A stretch of DNA of 64,000 nt, taken from Cyanophora paradoxa (lineage: Eukaryota > Glaucocystophyceae > Cyanophorales > Cyanophoraceae). The notes under the pieces were generated by a model. The model had not been told where the DNA came from. It worked only from the letters and a program-made list of their open reading frames with translations, and did no database searches. Below are positions 52,601 to 62,400 of the stretch, piece by piece; the stretch's first letter is position 1; every line of letters starts with the position of its first letter. Both the position numbers and the translations under genes were made by a program. The stretch lies in NCBI GenBank assembly GCA_004431415.1, contig QPMI01000186.1:120736-184735 (forward strand). The letters are read 5' to 3'.

Positions 52601-55600
52601 CGCTGCTCCCGTTCCCCGATCTCCTCGCTACTACTGCTGCTGCTGCGCCCCGGCTCGAGCGGGGCGGCGCGGGGCGGGGCCGGGGCGGGGCGGGGCGGGG
52701 CGGGCCTGGAGCCGAGGTCGTCGTCGTCGTCGAGGAGCATGGCCTGCTCCTCGGCGGCCCGCCGGCGCGCCTCCTCCGCCTCCCGCCGCTCCTCCTCCAC
52801 CCGCCGCGCCTCCTTCGCCTCCTTCTTCTTCCGCACCTGCTCGGCGAGGATGTGCGGCTCCACGCCCAGCTCCATCGCCCGCTCGAAGATCTGCCCCGCC
52901 CCGCCGCCTGAGCCACGGCGCTGGGCGGGGCGGGGCGGGGCGGGGGGGCGCCTGGTCGGAGATCTCGTTGTAGCGGACGTGGCGCTTGCGGCGGGTGGCG
53001 GGGAGGGCCTGCTCCTCCTCCTGGGCCTTCTGCTCGGCGTGGAGGCGGAGGACCCACGCGGGGAGCTCCCCGTCCCGCATGAGGCCCCACCGCTGCGTCC
53101 CCCCCCGCCGGCTCGCGTCCCGCTCCGCGTCCATCTGCGCGGGAGATCGGCGGGGGGCCGAGCGGGGCGGGGCGGGGCGGGGCCGGGCGGGCCTTCTCGA
53201 AGAGGGCGACCTCGTCGTCGGAGCGGGCGAGGGCCTCGTTGATGTACGCGTCCGTGAGCCCCGCGTCCTCCTCCTCCTCCCCGCGCCGCGCCCGGATCAC
53301 CGAGAGCAGCAGCTCCTGCCGCTCCGAGTCCGTCGACTTCGTGTTGAACTTGCCCGCCTGCCCCCCGCAACCCGCCCCCGTCAGCGCCCCGCGCCCCGGG
53401 CGGCTCGCCCGGCCCTCGGGCCCCTCGCTGACCTGGATGATCTTCTGGTCCATGTCGAGCTTCTCCATGGCGCGGGCGTACATGCGGCGCTCCACGGGGG
53501 CGTTGGAGAGGAGGCGGAAGACCCGGACCTCGCGCGTCTGCCCGATGCGGTGCGCGCGGTCCTGCGCCTGCAGGTCCATCTGCGGGTTCCAGTCCGAGTC
53601 GAAGATGACGACCGTGTCCGCCTTCTGCAGGTTGAGGCCGAGGCCGCCGGCGCGGGTGGAGAGGAGGAAGATCCAGTAGTCGCCGCCCTCCGACTGGAAC
53701 TTGGCGACGAGGTCCCCCCGCTCCTCGGCCTTGGTCGAGCCGTCCAGGCGGAGGTAGGGCCAGCAGCGCAGCGAGAGGTACTCCTCCAGGATGTCCAGCA
53801 CCTGCCGGCCGGCTCGGGCCCCGCCCCGCCGACGGGGGAGGTGCGAGGTGCGGGGGGGGGGGGGGGGGACCTGGGTCATCTGGGAGAAGATGAGGACCTT
53901 GTGGTCGGAGGCGTGGAGCTTGGGGAGGATGCGGTCCAGCAGCTCGAACTTGCCCTGCCCCCGTGCGGCCCCGCTCGCCGGCGAGCTGGCGAGCAGGGGG
54001 GGGGCAGGGGGCCCGCGCCGCACCGAGGAGCGGACGATGTCCTCGTCGATCGGGACGTCCACGTGGGGGTACAGCAGGTACGGGTGGTTGCAGACCTGCC
54101 GGCCGGCCGCCCGTCGGACACCGGGGCCAGAGCCGGGGCCGGGCGGGACGCGGGGGGCGGGGCACCTTGCGGAGCTGGACGACGGTGTTCTGCAGGCGCT
54201 TGAAGCGGATCTCGCTGCGGGGCGGGGGCCGGGGCGTCAGGCGGGGCCGGGGCCGGGGCGTGGGGGGCGGGGTGCGGCGCGCCCGCCCTCCTCGCCGGCG
54301 TCGGCGGCGATGATCTTGGAGTAGAGCATGGACTGCCAGGCGGAGAGCTCGCAGCGGAGGACCGCCTCCGTCTTCTCCGGGAGGTCCCCCATCACCTCCG
54401 TCTTCGTGCGGCGGAGGATGAAGGGCTTGAGGACCTGGTGGAGCCGCTGGATGACGAGCAGCGACTCCTCCTCGGAGAGGGTGAGGCCCTCGGCGGCCCC
54501 CTGGGCCGCGAAGGGCGCGTTGAACCACTGCTCGAAGTCGTCCGACGAGGAGAAGATGGAGGGGAGGAGGAAGTTGAGCAGCGCCCAGAGCTCCTGCAGG
54601 TTGTTCTGCAGGGGCGTCCCCGTGAGGAGCAGGCGCCGCTGGGACTCGTAGTTCGTGGCGAGCGTCGTCGAGAGCTTGCTCTTGGTGTTCTTCATGCGGT
54701 GGCCCTCGTCGATGATGATGTAGCGCCAGGGGACGCGCGCGAGGCGGCCCTTGTCCTTGATCGCGAACTCGTAGGTGGTGAGGAGGACGTTGAAGCGGAC
54801 CTGCTCGATCCAGATGCGGTGGATCTCCTTGCGCGCCTCGGGGCCCCCCTTGTAGACCACCTTCACGATGTGCGGCGTCCACTTGTCCAGCTCGTTCAGC
54901 CAGTTCGGGATGACCCTGCGGCGCGGCGGAGCGGAAGGTCGGTGCGGGCGGGGGCGGGGGGGTCGCGGGCGGGCGGACGAGAGGGGGGCGATGATGAGGT
55001 GGGGCCCGTTGTTGGACTTCTTCTCGGAGAGGTACGCGAGGAGGGCGATCGTCTGGATCGTCTTCCCGAGCCCTGCGCCCCGCCCGCCTCGGCCAAGGCA
55101 GGGAGGGGGAGGGTGGAGGGGTGCGGCACGGGCCCATCTCGTCGGCGAGGATGCCGTTGAGGTCGTTGTTGAAGAGGGAGACGAGCCACTCGAGGCCGAG
55201 CAGCTGGTAGGGCTTCAGCGCGAGCTCCCCGCCCCCGATGCTCTCCGGCTGCTTCTCGATCTTCTCCACCCGCCGCTGCGTCAGCATGTAGAAGCGCTCC
55301 TTGCTCTTCTTCAGCTCCTCCGTCGCGGTCAGCGGCTGCTTGGAGGAGGGCCCGGCGGCGGCGGCCTCGGCGGCGGGCTCGTCGTCGATGGAGAAGCCCT
55401 CGGCGGCGTGGCGGGACTCGATGGCGGCGCCCATCTTGCGGAAGAAGTCGTCCGACTGGCGCACGAAGCTCATCAGCCGCTCGCTCTTCGTCTGCTCGAG
55501 CAGCGCCAGGTACGCCTCCTCGTTCTGCTCCTTCAGCGCCTTCAGCCGCTCCGCCTCCAGCTTCTTCCGCCGCCGCTCCTCCTCCTCCCGCTTCTTCTCG

Positions 55601-56670
55601 AAGTACTTCGCCAGCCGCACCCCCTGCTTCGCCCGCTGGTCCCGGCACGACTTGTGGTACTCCAGGAAGTGCCGCCGGTGGTCCATCAGCTCCGTGATGA
55701 AGCGCAGCTGGTTCTTGCGGTTCGCCTGCCGCTCGGCGCGCCGCCGCCGCTCCTCCGCCTGGGCCGCCTTGCGCTGCGCCGCCTCCGCCTCGCGCTCCAG
55801 GCGCTCTTTCTCGGCGCGCTCGGCCTCGCGCGCCGCCCGCTCCGCCTCCAGCGCCGCCCGCTTCTCCAGCATGCTCGCCCGCAGCGTCGCCTGCAGCTTC
55901 AGCAGCTGCGCTTCCGCCTCAGAGGCCGCCCCGCGCGGGGGGGAGGGGGCGGGGGACGGTGCGCGCCCGCAAGGAGCGCAGGAGGCTCTCCGCCCGGACG
56001 CGCCCCTCCTTCGTGGGCGGGAGCAGCGGGTCCTCCGCCTCTGCGCGCGGCCGCGCTCGCCGGCGTGGAGCGCGGGGGCGGGGGCCGGGCCGGGCCGCAC
56101 CGTTCTCGAGGACGCGGGTGAGGTGCTGGGCGCGGGCGGCGAGGCGCCAGGTGAACTGGCGGGCGCGCTCGTGGGCGATGAGGCTGCGCTCCACGCGGAA
56201 CCCGTTCTGCTGCTGGTACCGCGCCATCTGCTGCGCCTGCTGCCCCTGCCCCTGCCCCGCCTGGCCCTGCCCCTGCCCGTGGGGAGGCTGCTGCTGCTGC
56301 TCGGACGCTCCGTCGCCGCCTCTCTGCTGCTGCTGCGGCTGCATCTGTGCCTGCGCGTTCGCGCCAGCTTGCTGCGGCTGCCCGGACGCCGGCCTCTGCG
56401 ACGAGGACGGGGTTGTCGGGCCGCTAGAGCTCGGCCGCGACGACTTCGGTCGCGGCTGCGGGCTGCTGCTCCGCTCCTTCTCCTTCTGAGACGAGCTGTG
56501 CTGCCGCGCCAGCGACGCCGCCGCCGCCGCAACGGCTGCGCTGTGCTTCGGCCGCGCGGCGCCTGATGGCACAGGGCTCGTGCGCGATGCCTGCTGCGAC
56601 TGCTGCTGCGCGGCGGTTGCTTGCTGCTGCTGCGGCTGCTGTTGCTGTTGCTGCGACTGTTGTTGCTGCT

Positions 56671-56702
<32 letters not shown>

Positions 56703-57400
56703 TGCGGAGTCAACTGCTGCGCCTGCATTTGCACTGGCATGGTCATTGGCAGCGGGGGCGCCTCCATTGCCATCTGCCCGCCTGCGGGGAGTCCCATCAT
56801 CACGCCTCCGCCCCGAGCCGTCGAGCCAGCTCCCATCATCATCTGCGTCGACTGCATGAAGGCTCCTTGCATCATGCTCTGCCCCGGACCGCGTAAGAGG
56901 TGCGGGCGGGCCGTGCGACAGGGAGCCGCGGACCCTCATTTGCGCCTGGTTGAACTGTTGCATGCCGCCCATCATGCCGCCCACGTTGCCAGCGTACGCG
57001 GGGGCCTTTGGCGAGTTACGCATGCCCGGCACAGCGCCTGCAGCGGCGCGGTGGGCCGTGAGCGGCGAGGCGATGAAGTGAAGGGCGCGGGTCGCGGTCG
57101 CGGGATGGGGAGACAATCTTCTTGTTTACCTTGCATCATCATTGCAGACCCGAGGTCGTCTGCGCTCATGCGTGGTTGCCCCGGGGCTTGCATGCCTGCG
57201 GCTTGCATCACCGGCATCACCGCATCCGGAGCGAGGCCCTGCTTCAGCGAAATCAATCAGGCTTTCCAGGCTAACAAAGCAGAGCGGAAGGCGTTCGCGC
57301 AGACCTCGCCCGGCCTCGCTCCGGCGAACGCGTATTGCCGCTGCAGCGCCCTGTAATATTCGGCCTGCCTCGCGGCTTGGGAGGCCTGGAGCTCGTCCAT
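49634..57400 (-). CDS. SWI/SNF ATPase of BRM/STH1/SMARCA4 type
   Basis: This is the motor subunit of a SWI/SNF chromatin-remodelling complex. The ATG at 57400 opens [21 protein letters not shown] Met/Gln-rich N-terminus includes a long poly-Gln tract (56620-56705). The HSA domain has [20 protein letters not shown] and [20 protein letters not shown], then [20 protein letters not shown]. The helicase reads [36 protein letters not shown] (Walker A), [12 protein letters not shown] (DEGH), [63 protein letters not shown] and [21 protein letters not shown] SnAC-like segment ([20 protein letters not shown] then [12 protein letters not shown]) follows. AT-hooks ([20 protein letters not shown]) flank a bromodomain-like stretch, [20 protein letters not shown]. 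It ends in GRGGGHxQ repeats and the stop at 49634. Introns include GC donors, one inside the Walker A codons. Confidence 0.93.
49636..49780 (-). repeat. C-terminal GRGGGH(I/M/L)Q repeats of the SWI/SNF ATPase
   Basis: In the frame that ends at 49634 the last residues read [33 protein letters not shown] and [14 protein letters not shown]. The 24-bp unit is repeated about five times. The other two frames also stay open but give less regular protein, so the RGG frame is preferred. Confidence 0.75.
56620..56705 (-). repeat. CAG/CAA tract coding poly-Gln
   Basis: A mixed CAG/CAA run in the N-terminus of the SWI/SNF ATPase codes for about 26 Gln residues broken by one Ser. CAA interruptions would slow repeat slippage. 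Confidence 0.88.
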
Positions 57401-57531
57401 ATTGCCACCCGCGGCCCAGCCACGCGGCGCGTTGTTAAATCCTGTACTCCCGCCTTCGCCCCCCCCTCTTCCCCCCCCTCCCGCACCACTCGGCTTGAAG
57501 CTCGCAGCAGCTCGTAGCGCGCAGCAAACCA
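57401..57531. promoter_or_regulatory. 131-bp divergent promoter gap, SWI/SNF ATPase / GNAT
   Basis: The start codons of the two genes face away from each other across 131 bp. A CT-rich strip (cgccccccctcttcccccccc) lies near 57457-57480. A promoter role is inferred from position. Confidence 0.55.
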
Positions 57532-58437
57532 ATGCGGCCGCTTGCCGGTGATAGTGGCGGCGAGCTCGAGTTCCCCGCGCCGCCGGGCTTTACGATCGTG
57601 CGCCTCGCTTCTGAGCACTGCGAGGCAGCCTCCTGGATGGCCGCGCGCGCGTTCGCCGGTGCGAACGCATGCGCGCACCCGCAGACGCTCCGCTGCGGGA
57701 TCACGAGCGCGCTGTTGATCAGACGCGATTCACTCCGGGCGCGGCGGCTGGCCGATGCTGGACATCGAGCGCTCCGGCCGAATACAACCGCGTGATATCA
57801 AGGTCATCTACGACGGCTGGAGCTCACCGGTCGCACGTCGGTCTGTTGCGACGGGCACGTCCCTCATCGCCCTGGACTCGAGCGGCGTCGTCGTCGGCTG
57901 CGCGCTGTGCGAGGACTTCTTCGATCTGGGTGATAAGGTGGCGCCCGGCGTGCGGGAAGAGCCGGCGGACCCCGGGTGCGCCCACTCCCGGCCGATCCGT
58001 CGCCGTCGCCGTTTCGGAGTGGGCCAGCTAAGCGTCCTCGCGGCGGCAGGGAGCACCTGGGGGACTTCTACAGCATCGAGCTGATGCGGGAGCTGGACGC
58101 GACGTACGCCGCCAGCGTCGGGGCGGACCTGCGGCGCGGCCACAGCTTCCACGTACGCACGCGCGCCCCGCGCTCGCGTCCCACGCGAGTCCCAACTCGA
58201 GCTCGCGCGCGGCCCCCCCGCTTCGCTGTGCCCCCTGCAGATCGCGGAGCTGGCGGTGGCGGAGGAGGCGGGGGGCCGGGGCCTGGGGACGGCCCTCGTG
58301 GCGGCGGCGGCGCGCCTGGGGCGCCGCCTCGGCTTCCGGGTCGCCATGGGCGAGGCCACCAACGCCCTCTCCTGCTCCGCCTTCGTCAGGGCCGGCTTCC
58401 AGGTGCCCCCCTCCACGCTGCCCACCCGCCGGCCCCC

Positions 58438-58472
<35 letters not shown>

Positions 58473-58666
58473 CTCCCCTCGCTCCGGATCCGCCCGCCGC
58501 CGATGTCCGGGCGCCGGCGGGGCTCCAGGTGAAGGCCTCGACGGAGTACGTGAGGTGGAGGCACGGGCGGGAGGGGGCGCGGCCCTACTCCCTCGCCCCG
58601 CCCGGCATGGCCTGCTCCCTCGTCGTCATGCCCCTGGAGGAGCAGCCGGCGTCGACCTGCAGCTGA
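57532..58666 (+). CDS. GNAT-family N-acetyltransferase
   Basis: This is an acetyl-CoA-dependent N-acetyltransferase. The ATG at 57532 opens MRPLAGDSGGELEFPAPPGF and TIVRLASEHCEAASWMAARA; an intron then joins AFAD to AIHSGRGGWPMLDIERSGR. The acceptor side has LIALDSSGVVVGCALCEDFF, EHLGDFYSIELMRELDATYA and SFHI. The acetyl-CoA loop is ELAVAEEAGGRGLGTALVAA, which fits the R/QxxGxG/A motif A, followed by LGFRVAMGEATNALSCSAFV, RAGF and VKASTEYVRW. It ends PLEEQPASTCS. The intron near 58420-58530 contains a C run of about 30. The substrate is not predictable. Co-regulation with the adjacent chromatin ATPase is conceivable from the shared promoter, but nothing marks it as a histone acetyltransferase. 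Confidence 0.87.
58439..58469 (+). repeat. About 30-base C run in a GNAT intron
   Basis: This is the longest homopolymer in the window. Its length is likely to be inexact in any assembly. Confidence 0.85.
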
Positions 58667-59486
58667 CTTCTCGAGCTTCGATTCGGTCTACTTCTATATC
58701 TGTCTCGAACAGTTTGAAAATGTTGTACAGCTTTCATGTCCAGCCTCGCAGCAGTTGCCATATGCATGGAGAGTCAGTCATTCATTCATGATTTGCTGTT
58801 GTGCGATGCGCGAGCTCAGATCGATATCTAGTTCTAGATTTAGGTAGCTGTAGCTATAGATTGCAATTGCCCGGTCAATGCGGCTGTATGTTGTCTTCTT
58901 TTTGAACGCTTTCGTTAACAAAAACCGTCGGCACGACCTCGGACATTCCGACGCTCATGATCAGCGGCTTCTTCCAAACCGTCAGGCTTCGGATTCCCAC
59001 GCGCGGGGGTCTCCCCGAGATCTAGAGACTCCTACTGGGCTAGCGTCATGACCATCATGGCATCGGACCAAAATTAATCTTTGAATTCGCTCCTTCAAGA
59101 TTGATGTCCGGAACTCGGAAGCCTCCCGAAATCAAAGTTCGAGGCTCAGCTGCAGCGGCTTAATGCCACGATGAATGAACTCGAAACTGCCAGATCAAAA
59201 TCGACAGGCTAGGCTACAGTTCCTGAGGCCGAGGGCTCATGATCACAACTTCAGCAATTGGCCGAAACTCTGAGACAGCTGGCAGGCTCCAAGGGCTTCC
59301 AAGTTTTTTTTGAAAAATCACAGGAATGCACATTGAGTCTGAAAAAATACGTTCACAGAATACTGACGTTCACGACATGAGAGTCGACTGCTGAATAGAT
59401 ACTCTCCTTTCAACCAATAAGCTGGAAATACGCGATACTCGAATACGCGACCCGGAGGCCGCCTCGCCGCCCGCGCGGGGCCCGAG
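58667..59486. other. AT-rich convergent intergenic region
   Basis: Between converging stops the DNA is AT-rich, with GATC, CATG and CTAG words (tcatgatcagcgg near 58957; tgaccatcatggcatcgg near 59048). No protein-like frame is seen. It resembles the islands at 14, 18 and 28 kb. Confidence 0.6.
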
Positions 59487-62400
59487 CTACGCGGGAGGCC
59501 GCCCGGCGAGGCGGGTCAGCGAGGACATGCCGCTCCCCTGCGGCTGCGCCTGCGGCTGGGGCGGCTGCTGCGCCCCGAGGCCGAGGAGGCTCGCGGAGGG
59601 GAGGAGGGGCCGGCTCGGGGTGCGCGGCACGGGGGGCGCGGCCTCGGGGGGTACGACAAGGAACTCGACGGGGTTCTGGGGCAGCTCGATCCCCTCCACG
59701 AACGTCACGGCCCCGTACCTGGCCCCCGCCCCCGCCCCCGTGAGGGGGGCCACGTGGGGGTACAGCATTTGCGGGCCGGCGCGGGCGCGCACGAGCCGAG
59801 GGCCCTGGGGAGGAAGGAGACGAGGTAGCCGGCGTCGCCGAAGGGCTCGACGCGGGCCGAGGGCGCGGGGTCGGCGGGGGCCGGCGGCCGGGGCACGACC
59901 GTCACCGAGATCCTGCCCCCGCCCCCTCAGGCCCCGCCCCGCCCCGCGGAAGTGCGGGGCACGCGCTTCCTGAGGTCGTCGGTGGCGGGGCCGGTGCGCA
60001 GGCGCGGGTTCCCGTGCGCGTCCCGCGCCATCACCAGGTACCTGCCGGGGTGGCCTCAGCGCAAGCCCCGCCGGGGGTTGCGGGGCGGGCCGCCCGCACT
60101 GGCACTCCCGCCCCAGGGCGACGGGGCCCCCCACGGACGAGGGCGGAGCGGGCGGGGTGCCGCCCGGGGCCGGCGGGGGCGGAGTGGAGGAGCGGGGCGG
60201 GGCGTCGAGGCGCGGGTGGGGGTGCCCGTCGGGCTCCCCGCCCGCGTGCCGCCCGCCGCGGGGTGGCGGAGGCGGAGGCGGCGCCGACGGCGGCGGAGGA
60301 GGAGGAGGAGAGCGCGGAGGAGGCGACGGAGCGGAAGGAGCGGCTCAGCGCCGCCAGCGCCGGCGGCAGCTGCGGGGCGCCCCGCTCAGAGGGCCGCCGG
60401 GGCGGGGCGGGGCGGGGCGGGGCGCGGGGGGCGGGCCTGGTAGATGGAGGAGTGGACGGGGGCTCGAGGGTGCAGGCGAGCGGGGCGAGGGGCCCCGGGC
60501 GGAAGGTGCACGCCACGGGGCTCCCCTGCACCTCTTGCCCTGCGCAAGCGTCGCCGGCCGGCCGCGCGAAGAGCGGAGCGCAGCAGAGCGGAGCGCGGCG
60601 CACCGATGGCGGAGACGGAGAGGCGGTACGTCCCCGCGACCGTCGCCTGCGCCGCCCCGCCCCGCCCCGCGTCAGCCCCGCGTCAGCCGCTGCCCGGCCG
60701 GGCGCTCGCGTGGGGGCGCACGGAGAGGGTGACGGTGTAGCTCCCCGGCCCGCTCTCCACCAGCGCCACCGTCGCCGGCCCGGGACCTGCGCGAGCGAGG
60801 GCGCAGCGGGTGAGGAGGGGGGGCGGGCGGGCGGGGGCGGGGGCGGACCGAGGGCGGTGGCGCGGAAGGCCTCCTCGTCGGCGGCGGCGGCGCGCGCGTT
60901 GCCGAAGCGGTCCCGCGCGAGGAGCGCGAAGGAGAGGGCCGCCGGCAAGGCCGCCTCGGTCGCCCCCGCCGGCTCGAGCAGGCAGGCGGCCGGCGCCAGC
61001 GGGCCCGCCGCGACCGCGAAGTAGAACTCCTGCCGCCGCTTCAGGGGACGCCGCGGGGGGCGGGGGCGGGGCCGGGGCCGGGAGCACCGAGTTGGGGATG
61101 GCGCGCCCGTCCCAGTCGATGCGCGCGTCGTACTCCCCCGCCGCCTCCGCCTGCCCCGCCCCGCGCGGCTCAGGCGGGGCGGCCACGGGCCCCGGGGCGG
61201 GGACGGGGCGGACGCGGAGGGTGACGGTGGCGGAGGAGCGCTGGGCGACGACGGCGAACTGGGCCTCGGAGGGCCCGAAGGTGCGCGGCTGCAGCAGGCC
61301 CTCCCGGAAGCCCGCCACCGCGTTCCCGAACCGGTCCCGCACTGCGATGAGAGTCGGGGGAGGGGAGGGTGGGGGCGAGGGCGGGGCGCGCCCTCGACGG
61401 AGAGGGTCTCCTCGTGGCCGGCGGGGATGGGCGCGTCGGCCCGCGCGAGGCGCCCCAGGTCCACCACGAACTTGTGCGGCTCCGGCTTGTCTGCCCCCCC
61501 CCGTCCGTCAGGCCGAGGGGCGGGGGCGGGGAGGGAGGGGGCGCGCGCACCCGGGAGGACGGCGAGGGCGAGGCGGGGCAGCTCGCGCCCCGCCACGCGG
61601 GCCCGCACCTCGTAGGCCCCCGCCGCCGTCGGCGCGCACGCCGCCACGTACACGCCCCCGCTCCGCCCCTTCGCCGCCAGCGCCTTGTGCTGGAACGCCT
61701 GCGCGGGCGGGGCGGGGCCCCCATCGGCGCGGCGCCCTGCGAGGCGGGAGGGGCGGGCGAGGGGCCGCACGGGGCTGTTGGCGGGGCCCGAGAGCTCCAC
61801 CTGGATCGCGTGCGTGTCCACTGCGCCCAGTGAGGGGCGCCGCGGCGCGGGGGCGGGCGGAGGGGCGGGCGGGGGGGCGCGCCGGCGTGGGGCCGGGCGT
61901 TGCCGAAGCGGTCCCGCACGTGCACGAGCAGGCGCGCCTCGGTCCCCGCCACGACGGCCACCGGCGAGCCCTGCGGCGCGCCTCAGCGAGGGCGCGGACG
62001 AAGGAGCGCCGGAGAGGGGCGGGGCCTTGGGGACGGGGTCGCCGAGGGCCGTCTCGGCGGAGAGCTCGCACGCCGTCGCCTCCGGCGCCCCTGCCCCCCC
62101 GTCAGACCCGCGCGCGGCCGGGGGGCAGACGGGCCGCGGGGGCGCACCGGGCCCAACGGCGAAGGGGACGGGCTCCTCGCTGAGGGGCGTCCCCGCCACG
62201 AAGAAGGTCGCCTCGTAGCGCCCCGCCAGCTGCCGCCCCGTGAGCCCGGGGCCGGGGGCGCGGGGGAGAGGGCGGCGGGGACCTCGGGGCGGACGGAGAG
62301 GACGTACTTGCCGCCCTCGCGCGCCTCCACCTCGCACGCCACCTGCCCCGCCCGGGCTCGAGCGGGGCGCGCGGGGCGGGGCGGGAGGGGCGGGCGGGGG

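Noticed and set aside
54868-56121. Long plus-strand frame antisense to the SWI/SNF HSA region (Leu-rich)
   Set aside because: It is the mirror of a Lys/Glu-rich coding exon; Leu/Arg richness is the expected antisense product.
52297-56532. A 1411-residue open frame overlapping the SWI/SNF gene
   Set aside because: It contains true exons only in part; elsewhere it reads intron sequence and the wrong frame. The gene was assembled from exons instead.
57257-57532. Upstream GTG-type or in-frame start for the SWI/SNF ATPase at 57532
   Set aside because: It would overlap the GNAT start codon and add a Gly/Arg-rich lead of unlikely composition; the ATG at 57400 is preferred.
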